Shown here: one piece after another, positions 1 to 10,436 of the stretch | Numbering within the stretch: position 1 is the first letter of the stretch | Layout of the letters: each line of letters starts with the position of its first letter | Assembly (NCBI GenBank): GCA_003990745.1 | Contig: RBNI01000410.1 | Location: 1-31,750 of the forward strand | Direction of reading: 5' to 3' | From: Jimgerdemannia flammicorona | Taxonomy: Eukaryota; Mucoromycota; Endogonomycetes; Endogonales; Endogonaceae | DNA: 31,750 nt | The notes under the pieces: generated by a model | Seen by the model: the letters and a program-made list of their open reading frames with translations, nothing else | Databases searched by the model: none | What the model was told of the DNA's origin: nothing | Program-made: the position numbers and the translations under genes

Positions 1-18
1 AAAAAAAAAAAAAAAAAA
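1..18 (+). repeat. Poly(A) run at the window edge
   Basis: Eighteen consecutive A open the window. The three LINEs here are minus-strand and end in poly(T) on the + strand, so an A run would fit the 3' tail of a plus-strand retroelement lying just outside the window. That is inference; the run alone could also be a simple repeat. Confidence 0.5.
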
Positions 19-1089
19 GAGAAACAGTGCACCATAGCTCTTGCCATTACTTCTGCAGAGGCTAAATATTATACCAAAACTATAATTAAGGCTGCTGTAA
101 CTGAGAATATTACTGCCACCATGTATGCTAAGGACTAGTGTACCAAAATCAACTCTGTTATATCTGTATCTACAGAGGCCATGGAATTTTTCAGGATCCC
201 CACAGACCTTACTTAAGGTTTTGACAAGAATGTGGCCATTACCACTGTCACTGAATGAGCAAAGACTAATGTCTTCCTCCTCAATAGTTTCAACATTGTT
301 GTACATCAGTCTTGCTGACTAAAAAAAGTCACTGCTGCTAAGGCTGCTACTACTACCATCTATCTGATAGCCCCAGTGTCCTTATCTCTTCAAGAAGGAA
401 TTGTAGTCACCACCTGCAAAGTTGTGGTTGAGGAGCTTGGAAAGTACCCTGAGATTATTACTCTGAGTACTAAATACACATTTGCTTCTGCTGCTGCTAG
501 TTCTGCCCAGCCAAAAAAGAGTATCTATACTGCCTAATCCTCAACTGCTGCACCTACAGAGACTACAGGAAAGGCTAAGATAGTGAGTGTGACTTTGGTA
601 TTTGCTATGCTGAACTACTGGATACCTTAGTGTGCCTATGAAGGTCTGTCAGAGTCCTTGCCCCCTTGCCTCTACTAAGATAGTAGGTCTGTAAAAGAGG
701 TCAAGTGAGCATGTAGGACTTCTCCTTCCCTATCTGTTTCCTCTACTTCCACCAGAATCAACTGTTTATTGACTTTGAGCTACTCATCTAAGAGCACTAC
801 TAGGGTATTTATACCATAGTACAATAAGTATACTGCTGCTAAACATCATATTGTCTAGTATAATACTAGCAATATCTGTCCTCTAGCTTCAAAAAACTAG
901 AGGTCTCTAGCCCAAAAGTTTTATATGACTTTCCAGCAGTATGGTTTGGCTCTGATATCCCCATTCTATATAGAGTAGTGGCCTTGACACTAATTCAGGA
1001 TTTTGCCTTTATGTCTACTCTTTTTAGTTCTCATTTAAGTTTGTTTTTCATCTCTCAGTTTTAGATATTTACCAAGAAGGGCTTTGTTA
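19..1089. other. Degraded sequence, origin not recognised
   Basis: No intact gene is visible. On the + strand one frame from about 23 to 540 reads as an Ala/Thr/Ser/Lys-rich protein with scattered stops (for example the segment TIALAITSAEAKYYTK near the start, and ELGKYPEIITLSTKYTFA around 430-490). I do not recognise a domain in it. From about 600 to 1089 the frame falls apart. The stretch has almost no CpG. It could be a 5' part of the Penelope-like element that follows, or an unrelated older element. Confidence 0.35.
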
Positions 1090-2590
1090 CTGATATCTCT
1101 ATCTTAGCTTACCCCTGAGCTCACAACTTTGGCCCTAAGTTTGTTCTCTCTGGGTCAGTATTGATTAACAGTACTATTGATCTGATTTTGTTATCATCAT
1201 TTCAATAGTGTCTTGACCTTACCATCTTCTAGACCTCTATGGATAATCCTGACAATATCCTAAAGATTTCTGCCTGGGTGCTATCTAAATGGTGACTACT
1301 ATACTATATAAAAAATATACAAATAATGCTTTATATAAGTATCATGCTAAATCAAGCTATCTGATCTATGATGAATATATCCAGTACACTTATACTGAAG
1401 AAGTTCTAATACCTTCTTAAAGATATCTATTCTCATGATGACTTTACTGTCTATCTTACTGACAAAAATCTGGGGTTCACTGTAATTCTGTGTGCTCTAT
1501 ATCTCAATGGTCTTCAGTCTCTCCTTCACAATCTTACATATATAAATGATGTCTCTATGATTGATAACATTAAGAATTGGTGAGGTTAGACCTGTTAGGT
1601 CTATTGGAGTTCTGTATTGATGATTCAAGTTATATGTCAATCTGGAACCACCTCATAGAGTCTGATAATAGCAAGCTACTAGTATTTCATATTTTGCCCA
1701 AGATATACAAAGGGGTTCATATGGTATGACATGCTATTATTGGAGTATTTAACTCTCTCACAACTGAGATTTCACATTTTCTATCTTGCTTTCTCCATCT
1801 GTAGTTGGTCCATCTGTATCATAATATAGGCTACTCATGATACTTATCTCTACATGATATGTTAGAACTATTACAACTAGTTTGATTAGATTATCTAGAT
1901 GCATCAGCTTGTTCTTTCATTACTACTGGAGATTTTATCATATTTTACACTAGGATTACATTAGATAAGTCCATCAACTGCCTCACCATCTTATCAACCA
2001 TAGCATTCTCCTCTGGCTCTTTGCTACTTGAAGCTATTTTAGGCCTTATCTACATAGTCATGACTCATATGACATTTACATCTACCATTAGTTTTTTCTG
2101 CTCATAAGTTGTATACTTTGCAGATACCTGATTATTTGTTCAGCTGAGCTATTGCTACTGGACTAAAGTTCCACTGGTTTATTGATAACTTGATCATCTT
2201 TATGTCTGTAATTATGGACTTGGCTGCAATTTTTAGTACTGTATACCCTCCACAACATTGTATTAAATGAGAAGTCTTATCTGCTAGACTATATCACTAC
2301 TTGGACTTGGAAATCTGAGTCACACCATTCTATATAGACCACTTCACCAAATTTCCATATAGTACACAGTTTGTTGACAAGTTGAGCAATTATCTTAGGA
2401 AGATACTATATCTATACATTATGAATGAGGCTCACTATCTATCACTACTCTGCTTCTCTTGCTATAATTAGCTTGATGAGTATCAGTCTCTGGCCAAATT
2501 CCTAGTTCACAAGAAAGGATATCCTGTTAATATTGTAACTGCTCAATTGAGTTTGGTTGATGGGCTTGAGGTTCAAACCTTCACTATTAA
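1090..2590 (+). pseudogene. Degraded Penelope-like (PLE/rvt-type) reverse transcriptase
   Basis: Reading across stops and frame changes on the + strand gives an ordered series of motifs typical of Penelope-like RTs rather than LTR or LINE RTs: an N-terminal FGPKFV (about 1130), TDKNLGFTV (about 1460-1485), ILPKIYKG (about 1690-1715), a motif-A-like ITTGDFIIFYTRI (about 1922-1960), motif C reading WFIDN (2175-2189), then YLDLEI (about 2300) and a thumb-region HKKGYPVNIV (about 2510-2540). The canonical motif C is Y-x-D-D, so the second catalytic Asp is Asn here, which a single G-to-A change explains. No GIY-YIG nuclease is recognisable downstream. The copy is certainly dead. Assignment rests on motif order read by eye; a relative such as a cellular rvt gene remains possible. 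Confidence 0.55.
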
Positions 2591-2891
2591 CACCTCTCCT
2601 TATTTCTTACCTCCCTATTCCCTACTCTGCTTTTTCTCTCCTGTTACTTATCATCTAATATGATATGGTCCAATGGCTATATCAACAACCTGACAAGACC
2701 CTACATACTGCTTTACTTTATTTTGATTTCTCTGTGACTACCTGATGATCAATCATCATCTAAAAGAATGGTTTTACCATTCATAATGCCATCTCAAATA
2801 TCAGCTTCACTTTAAGTTCTCCTTGAGACCATACTGCTAGTATATACTATATGATGTTTAAAAATATGAAAAATTGCTGAACAACCTCTGA

Positions 2892-2919
2892 CATGAGGCT
2901 CTAGGCCTGATGTCTATAT
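2892..2919 (+). repeat. Degenerate 28-bp direct repeat, copy 1
   Basis: This shares 24 of 28 positions with 2995-3022, with the core CTCTAGGCCTGATGTCT identical. All four differences are transitions. It may be a remnant of a terminal or internal repeat of the decayed element to the left. Confidence 0.6.
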
Positions 2920-2994
2920 ATCTATACTCCATGATGCCTGTCTACCTTCACTTACTTTACTTACTCTGATATTAAGGCTCTACTCCACTTTAGT

Positions 2995-3022
2995 CATAAG
3001 ACTCTAGGCCTGATGTCTGCAT
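2995..3022 (+). repeat. Degenerate 28-bp direct repeat, copy 2
   Basis: Partner of 2892-2919, starting 103 bp further on, same orientation, 24/28 identical, all differences transitions. Confidence 0.6.
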
Positions 3023-3564
3023 CTTTGGGTATTAATGATTTTTAGGGGTTTAAACCTATAAGTAACAATTACACACTTCTACATGACTATTATTGATCTA
3101 GTTCTATTTTTGATATTGTTTTTATATATATAATACTATGTTGATCATGTGATCAGTACCTTTTCCCAATTATTTCTATATTAAATTTTCAATAGCCTAT
3201 TATGTGTGTAGATCAACAATACTCAATTCAGACTTTTGTTTGGATCAGGTAATGGTCTGGGTACTTATGCACTGTTCTAATTCTGGAATTCTGGGGTTAG
3301 ATCTATATTTCTTATAACTAAACCTTGTTTTCAAATTTATATAAAGACCATCATATATTGTGGTACTATGAGCAGGTTGCAGATCAATTGCACTTTGCTT
3401 TAGAAAACACTTTATTCCCTGCTTCACTCTGTTATGAAAATTCATATAAGCTTTTAACTCTCTGCTGCTTGACATTACTACTATCTGCTATATTAGTATA
3501 TTATTTCAATATAACTTTTTCCACTATTATCCACATGTTTAATAATAATAATAAAAAACCATTA

Positions 3565-5564
3565 TATAGTTCTGGAAGGGTTTTCTGGAAGTTCTGGATG
3601 TTCTGGAAGACTGTTTTCTTTAAGTCAAGATCAATTTTATATGGAGTACATCATCTATACTTATTGATTTCAAGATTGAGTTGATATCTCAACCAAAGTC
3701 CTTTCTCAGACTAGTTCTAGATGTTTAGAATTTTTCATATTTCAGAAAGTTCAAGAAACTAAGACCAGCTTAGTTGAATTGGCATATCACTATAGACAAT
3801 ACCCAATTAGAAAATTTTGTAATATGGTTAGGAATAGGACCTAACAGAGAGTAGATTTACTTAAAAGTAGTTTGTGGGTTATTAAATAGATTTATTTGCT
3901 ATTCATGATATTGCTATATAAAGAGTAGTTGTGTGAAGGAATATTGTTGAGAAGTATTTAGAAGTTATACTTGTCTATTTGAGTCTGAGATTCTGAGGTC
4001 TGGAAGAGGGGGTATTTATACTAATAAGAGGCTATCTAGACTATACTAGATATAGATATAGCACTTAGTGTCTTACTGAGTTAGAATACAGTCATATAGT
4101 ATAAGTATGAACTGACATATCAAGAGATTGTCTGATTACTGAGTCAGTATACAGTTATGTCATATAAGGCTAATCTAACTATACTAATGACTGCTAAGCT
4201 ATCTATATATTTAGATACTATCTGAGTAGTCTTTGATAACATTACTATTGATGACATTATCTCTGATCTAGGAAGAGTAGTTCTCAGATTACTTCTCTCT
4301 GTTCACTCAGATAATAATATATTGGAATCTCATTACCATTCTATAGGATAGTATCATCTATCTCATATGCTAGATAAGGAGTTGGTAGGTGAAAGAGGAA
4401 TACATCATTTTTGCTTTCATCAGATTTACTATTTGTATATATTCTATAGGTTACAGTGCTATGAGTTGCAGGGTTATAGTATACTAGCAGCTGTGCTTTA
4501 TGTCACTTATACTTGGGTAGTAGAGTTGTTGGTTCAATCTTGAGAGTTGTCTAAATATATATATTGTATTCTCTGGTATCTTCATTGTAGTTGAAGTAGT
4601 CAGATATAAATGTGGATTTATACTCATATTAGTGGTCATTGTCCCAATAGGTCTCATAGGTAGTTATGAACTATTACAAGTTCATCAGCAAGGTTGGCAG
4701 AGTGATCAGGGCTGACAGAGATCCTTAGCTTGAGCTCATGTTAGTATCAGAGAGATTATTATCTTCTACTTTATCATTATCAAATCAGATTATATTGTAG
4801 ATATCCTTCATGGCATATCCAACTTGGGGCATTTGTAGGATGTGGTCATTGGAAGGTAGGAAGGTTCTGTCTGTAGTTTAAATATACTCAATATACTTAT
4901 AATTGAGTTCTTATACTATATTGTTGATTTGGCTATAGGACAGAGTAGTAGCTATTTCAGCAGTGGTAACTCAGAGATGAGGAATAAAGGAGCTGTACTT
5001 GTAGAAGAGTTCTTAATATTTATGTGCAATGAGTTCTTAGTATTCAGACATCTGAGTAATATATGTATCATAGTAGTGTTCAACCATGTCTTTTGGGAGG
5101 TGGCTGATCTAGTAGTAGCTTGAGATTTTTCTGATTCAATGGACTTCACTAAGTATATTCAGGGCATTCTATCAGGCTTCCACAAAGTAGAGAGGTACTA
5201 GACTATAGATATTCATAAGGGGTAAAGGAGGGGTAACTCAGTTGACAATGATATTCCAAATGTCAGCATAGATATAGTTATAGATCTCAGTGATTATAGT
5301 TATATATATTGTTCAAGAGTTGTAGTTATTTGTTTTATTTGTTCTAGTTCTCCATTTCAATATATCTGAGTACTTGGTATATATATATTCAGTCCTGATT
5401 GGTAAGATTCTATTTGTATAAATCTTATATTCTATAATTTTGAGTTGACTCAGCTTTATGTTCTATGACTTTGGTTTGACTTAGCTTTATAATCCCACAT
5501 GTGATTTCTGGATTTGTTCAGAGATGATATGTGATTTTAGTGGCTTAGAGGTTATGTACTTACA
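3565..5564 (-). repeat. 3' LTR of the chromovirus (2000 bp)
   Basis: This is the direct partner of 23943-25946. On the element's sense (minus) strand it begins TGTAAGTAC at 5564 and ends AGAACTATA at 3565; the other copy ends AGAACTACA, so the TGTA...TACA termini are inferred with one G/A change in each copy. A hand comparison of the first roughly 285 bp gives about 33 differences from the right copy, of which about 30 are transitions. The 8 bp AACCATTA just outside the left end also occur beside the right LTR, so the exact edge could lie a few bases further left. Confidence 0.88.
3570..3606 (-). repeat. Four TTCTGG units (CCAGAA on sense strand) at the LTR end
   Basis: TTCTGG occurs at 3570, 3583, 3592 and 3601, all within the last 42 bp of the LTR in sense orientation. 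In the right LTR only one of the four units is unchanged; the other three carry G-to-A changes. The array loosely resembles alternating TTC/GAA heat-shock elements, but the GAA-to-TTC spacing is not canonical, so any regulatory role is speculation. Confidence 0.5.
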
Positions 5565-5578
5565 ATTCTCCCCTTCTT
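5565..5578 (-). promoter_or_regulatory. Polypurine tract beside the 3' LTR
   Basis: The minus strand reads AAGAAGGGGAGAAT immediately before the LTR start at 5564. An uninterrupted purine run at this position is expected for the plus-strand primer of an LTR retrotransposon, and it supports both the LTR edge and the minus-strand orientation. Confidence 0.75.
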
Positions 5579-6004
5579 AGCTTTTGATGTCCTTATTAAG
5601 GTCTTCTAATTTTGGTCTAGTGTTGTTATACCATTTAGATGGTCAAAAGTCTGATAATATCCATTTTTCTCAGAAAGTGATATGCTTGTAGTATAGTTAC
5701 CTAATGTATTGAATTTATATGTTAAAGGGTCATATGTTTGATGCTATGTACTGGAAGTAATTCTGACATCATTCACTACTGGAGAATTTTCTCTAAGGAA
5801 TTTTCTTAAATGTCTACACCTTGTTTTTCACTAGTGATACTTGGAGAATAGGCTGGCTTTCAGTTTTGCTGTTTTTCTAGAGGGTCAGTATTTTTTTTAT
5901 CTTGACTTACAGAGTTCTTTATTTCATTTGTGATAATTATAAGAGTACTTAATGTTCAGGAGGGGTAATATATAGTGTAGAACTAGTAAGTATAGCAGTA
6001 TTCA
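5579..6004. other. Chromovirus internal sequence downstream of pol
   Basis: This lies between the chromodomain and the polypurine tract. Translation on the minus strand is stop-rich and gives no recognisable domain, so I take it as 3' untranslated or fully decayed sequence. Confidence 0.5.
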
Positions 6005-6661
6005 GTTTCAGTTATTCAAAGAATTATATTCTTGTACTAGGTCTGTAGTATTCTGGAGGTTGGTCTTAAGTTCCCATATCACATCATGAATTAGATAATC
6101 TTTCTATTTGATAAGGTATTCTAGATGATTCTTGTGGTTATGTTTGTTGAGAATTTATTCAACTTTGTATTTTTCTTAGTCATTAATAATGACAGATACA
6201 GGTAGTTTTGTGGTTTGATTCAGAAATAGCTTGTTATCATTTTCATTATATCACTTGAGATGTTGGACATTGAAGACTTGGTGAATCTTAATAGTATCTA
6301 GTGGTACCAATTTGTAAGAAGTTGGAGAGACTTGTGTGATAACTTTGAATGGTCCAATAAATTTGCTATTTAGCTTTATAGATGATCTGTGCTTGAGGTT
6401 GTCAACTTGGTATCCTCAGATATCTAGTAGAACTTTTTCTCTGATGTCAAAAGTTTCTTCTTGGTAGTGCTGGTTGATATACTGTGACTGTTGTTCTTGA
6501 GCTCAGAATAAATTCTCAATTGCAATCTGACTTAAATTGTATATTTAGAGTAGGAATTCTTCAATAGCTTTGAAGTGGAGGGTTCATCAGTGATTCTGAT
6601 AAGTGTCAGAGAGTGTTTGAGTATTGGCGAAGAATGGGGTTATTCCAAGAGAGGCTTGCTT
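6005..6661 (-). pseudogene. Chromovirus integrase C-terminus with GPY/F segment and chromodomain
   Basis: This is the 3' part of pol, cut from the rest by LINE-A. Reading the minus strand from the LINE junction gives SLGITPFFANT, the end of the integrase core, then a GPY/F-like module with KFIGPFKVITQVSPTSYKL and IHQVFNVQHLK (about 6260-6400). A chromodomain follows at about 6010-6150: VE*ILNKHNHKNHLEYLIK*KDY then VIWELKTNL and LVQEY. The stop in LIK*KDY stands where the family usually has Trp of the aromatic cage, as expected from TGG to TAG. Chromodomains of this family bind methylated H3K9 and steer integration into heterochromatin; that role here is inferred from the family. Confidence 0.82.
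6645..6661. repeat. LINE-A target-site duplication, left copy
   Basis: CCAAGAGAGGCTTGCTT matches 12549-12565 with one G/A difference. Because it runs into the poly(T), one or two of the final T may belong to the tail. Within the chromovirus it encodes the integrase residues read as KQxSLG. Confidence 0.9.
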
Positions 6662-6680
6662 TTTTTTTTTTTTTTTTTTT
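6661..6680 (-). repeat. Poly(T) run = poly(A) tail of LINE-A
   Basis: Twenty T on the + strand directly follow the left target duplication, marking the 3' end of the minus-strand LINE. Confidence 0.9.
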
Positions 6681-6700
6681 ATAGTCACTTGAACTCATCC

Positions 6701-6706
6701 TTTATT
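6701..6706 (-). promoter_or_regulatory. AATAAA polyadenylation signal of LINE-A
   Basis: The minus strand has GTAATAAA about 20 bp before the tail. The same GTAATAAA, followed by a conserved CAAGTNACT block before the A-tail, occurs in LINE-B and LINE-C, so it is a family feature rather than chance. Confidence 0.7.
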
Positions 6707-6744
6707 ACACCCATCTATCTCATATAATACAATGAACCCACCCC

Positions 6745-9700
6745 CTATCCAATCCCCCTAGGGGGGCCCCTCCCCCCTACTCCTTCTCGATGAAACACCA
6801 CTCTATCAAATACAATTCCCACTCTCCCATCACTCTGTTCACATATCCTTGCCACCAAACCTTGCCGCCACCCCCCAGAAGGGCCCCAACCTATCCACCA
6901 TCCAGTTAGCAGATCCCCCAACAGCTCCTCCCACCTTATAACCCTCTCCTGCAGGCTCATCTACTGCCCCTCCTCAAACACAAATAGCCAATGATCTGCC
7001 AGACCCACCCAAACTGCTAGTACCCACCTGACAGTGATCCAACTATCACCCACCCCCCCCACCAGCTGAGATCTCAAGTCCTCCCAGCGATCCCCTTCAC
7101 CCACTGGCCTTCTCTCTATACCCAGCCTATTCCCTATTTCAACCCAAAAGTCCCCCAAAACCTCACACTCTCCTAGCCAATGTTCCGGTGTCTGTACCAA
7201 ACCCCCAACTTGCCCTATATTGTAACACTCCTCACAATCAAAACAGCCACCTTCCACCAGATGCCCAGTGCAGAAATTCAGCATAACGTTCCTCCACAGC
7301 ATTCGCCACTACACCACCCTGAACTTGGGGGGAAGCCACCACCATACCTCAGCACTCCAAGACCAAATACCAGCCCAGTCCCACTCCTCGCCAATCCCAA
7401 CTGCCTGCCAACCACTCAGCCAAAGGTCCTGGCCAAGACCCTGCTGATACTCCACTCCATCTCCAATATCAAAAGCAGCAAGTAGAGTACCCCACAGAAG
7501 CAGTCTATCCCATCACCACATATGTGGACCCCACAACATCTCCCCCTCATTGCCCTGCCAGCACAGTCCAATTCTGTGTGCCCCATTGACCACTCCCCAC
7601 CAAAAGTCCCTAAATCGCAGTCACCGAATTCCATTGAGCCCTATCAAAGAGCATAGATCTCCTGAGAACCCTCAGGGGGAGGTTCTCATCTCCCACACCT
7701 TCTGCATCAAAGGTACCCAGCCCCCTGTAGTTCAGCTGCTCTCTTCAACCACCAGGCCTGCAAGCAGTGCAACCTCTTGGGAAAATCCACAAGGCCCAGG
7801 CCTCCCCTGTCCACCAGTGTCGCAAGATTATCCCAACTTATCTGGGACCTCCTCTCTGCCCAAATCCAATCCCTTGCCACCTTTGTCAGCCTCTTTACCA
7901 CCCAAGCTGTGAAGTCCAGGTGGTATGCTACATACCACAGCTTGGGGAACCAGTATGTATTCAGAATCAATACTTGCCCTGCTAGAGAGATATGGTGGCC
8001 TCCCCAACCTTGAAGGACCTCCCCCCAAATAGCCACCCTGCTCTCCCACCACACTTGGGGCAGGACAGAACCATAAACAGAGAGGAATATACCCAGATAC
8101 CATACCACCTCACCAGTAGGGACAATTGTTCTAATGACATCTCCACCCACCAGTCCATTCCCTAGCACCATCATCTCATACTTATGCCAGTTGAGCTTTG
8201 CCCCAGAGTGAACCTCATACCATTCCACTGTCTCCTTAAGTGCCTCGACATCTGCTATAGACCCAAGACCAACCACCATGTCATCCACAAAGGCCCCCAC
8301 CTTCCACACTATGCCATAGATAGAGAGCCCCACCACCTTCTGGCGAATCTTATTCATTAATAGTTCCAATGAGAGAGCATAAAGAATAGGGGACAGGGGG
8401 TCCCCCTGAGATACTCCTCTATGCAAGGTAAATACCTGACCATGGTGGCCATTACACATCAATGCTGCCCAACTGCCCTCAAGCAGGTTCACCATAGAAG
8501 CCTGAAATCCAGAAGGAACACCAATATGATCCAACACCTTGCCCAGCCAAACCCGCCGGACCCAGTCATAGGTCTTCTCCTGGTCCAAAAAGACCAACCT
8601 TCCATCTAGGCCACAAGCCCAGGCCCCTTCAATGATACCATGCACCCAAGCAGTCCTATCTCTTATAAGCCTGCCTCCAACAAAGCCCCACTGCTCCTCC
8701 CCCAGCATCTGTTGGGCAACCTTCTGCAGCCTTGCAACAACCACCTTAGTAACCATCTTCCTATCTATGTCCAAAAGCATGATTGGTCGCCAGTTCTTCC
8801 AGTCTTCTCTCCTCCCCTTGTCTTTATACAATAAAGCCACCAGCCTGAGGTCCTGCTCCCCAACCCACTCACTGCTCTGAAGAACATGATCACAAAGAGC
8901 AGTCATCTCCTCCAAAATGCTGGAGACCTTGACCATCTTCTTCCAGAAGTCCCAAGGTAGGCCATCCTCCCCTGGCACTGTCTCAGTTTTAGTTGCTGCA
9001 AGGACACTCTGGACCTCCTCACCTCATACTGGCAAGGCCAATTCCTCCAATCCATTTGCTTATGGTGGCCTCCATTTCCCTAATGCATCATCAATAGCTG
9101 CCTCATCTGCACCCCCTTCATTCTCACTCCACAAACCCTGCCATCTCTCTTTCAAAACCCCTAGGATTCATTGCATGTCATGTACTATGTCCCCATTGGC
9201 ATCAAGGACTCCATCCCACCAATGTCTCACCCTCCTAGCATTGAGCAGATGGGATAAATATCTAGTAGGCCACTCACCCTCCTCAAGCCCCTGCCACCAT
9301 AGCCTAGCAGCCATACCCCACATATGCACCTCCTCCTCTTCTCTCAACACCTGTTGCAGTTCTAAGATCTTCAATTTAATCTATGCTAACCTCCAATCCT
9401 CCACCCCATCGGCAGTAAGCAAACCTGCCCAATCCAATTGCAATCTCCTCAGCCTGCTGGAAGCATACCTCATGTGCTTCCTCCTCTGTCTCCCAGCTTC
9501 TCTCCCAGCCTCTCCCCAATAGACCCTCATAGCCTCTTTCAATCTCATCCACCAGACACCCACTGATAAACCCTCACCCCTCCAGTGATAAACTTTTGCC
9601 TGAATGTCCTCTACCCATGAATCCCACAATGCCTTCTCAGCCAGCAGGGAGGAGTTGAGGCACCAATGTCTGGGTCCATCTCCACTCCCCCCTAACTGCC

Positions 9701-10433
9701 CCTGTCCCAACAGTCCCCAGTGATCAGACCATGGGTACCATTCCACCTCCAACACCTTCCAGACATTAGCCCCCCAGCATTCTGCCATCAGAATCCAGTC
9801 AATCCTTGTATCCAAGCCATTCACCCAATGCATATAGACCCTGGAGTTGCCCCATCATGTCCTACCCATATCCCCTAAGGAGCTCAGCCTCTCTACCTCC
9901 TCCCATGCATTCAGGCCACCACTTCTCCCTCCTGCACTCCTCCCACCATCTGTATGGTCCAGATGCCAATCCCTAACCATATTAAAGTCCCCCCCAATCA
10001 CATTGACCCCTTCTGCCAATAGAACACCCTCCTCCAGCAGCTCCTCAATCTATACAATCCTCTCCCCCCTAACCACAGGGCAGTAGCAAGAGCCAACCCT
10101 CACCAACTCCCACCCTGGCTGTTGCCAATCTCCCCAGACCAAGTGGTCACCCCAGCTCCTGATTCCCTCCAAGTCACCTCTACCCTTCCTCACCAGAATC
10201 ACCACTTTTCCAAACCAAGTAGTGGTCCTGCTCCATTTCTTAGTCCACTCTACCCAATCATCCTCATCCTTACACTGAACATCCTGTAGCAAAAATAGAT
10301 CAGCCTCCAAACCCTTGAGCCAAGTGAAAATGTTCTTATGCTGTCCCGAACCTCGCAACCCATTCACATTCAAAGAGAAAATATTAGTTGTACTATTCAT
10401 AAGGAATAATGTTAAAAGGCAAAGTGATCCCAT
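6745..10433 (-). pseudogene. LINE-A ORF2: APE endonuclease, reverse transcriptase, zinc finger
   Basis: ORF2 follows ORF1 after 3 nt; an alternative Met at 10400 (MNSTTNIF) is the one conserved in LINE-B. The AP-like endonuclease spans about 9700-10395, with FSLNVNGLRG, LLQDVQCKDED, GGDFN and RIDWIL...SDHWGLL. The RT lies at about 7700-8980, with FLDQEKTYDWV, GVSQGDPLSP and FVDD (8280-8291), keeping both motif-C aspartates. A C-terminal zf-RVT finger (CFDCEECYN...EHWLGEC) lies at about 7160-7240, and a tail ends at the stop shared with LINE-B (6745). In-frame stops lie at 10050, near 9856, 9381 and 9168. The RT and the finger are in different frames, the change falling between about 7610 and 7735. 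It nicks target DNA and reverse-transcribes its RNA (family knowledge). About 1229 codons. Confidence 0.88.
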
Positions 10434-10436
10434 CCT

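Larger units (their letters stand above)
2591..3564. other. AT-rich degraded interval without a recognisable gene
   Basis: Nothing here reads as a known domain. It contains a short degenerate direct repeat (2892-2919 and 2995-3022), a TATA-like stretch near 3337-3343, two TTCTGG units at 3281 and 3289 resembling those at the end of the adjacent LTR, and a short ATA microsatellite just before the LTR. A 119-codon open frame starting at 3325 runs into the LTR and has no recognisable domain, so I do not call it a gene. Confidence 0.5.

Noticed and set aside
3541..3557. ATA microsatellite considered as an LTR boundary or target-duplication signal
   Set aside because: No matching sequence occurs at the right edge of the element.
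3570..3606. Heat-shock element reading of the TTCTGG cluster
   Set aside because: TTC and GAA units alternate, but GAA-to-TTC spacing is 1 nt rather than 2, so it does not fit the canonical element; kept only as a repeat.
3325..3684. 119-codon + strand frame with hydrophobic stretches
   Set aside because: It crosses the LTR edge, has no recognisable domain, and sits in AT-rich decayed sequence; a chance frame is more likely than a membrane protein gene.
8917..9522. 201-codon + strand open frame
   Set aside because: Antisense to the LINE-A ORF2 linker and RT region; composition artefact of the C-rich strand.
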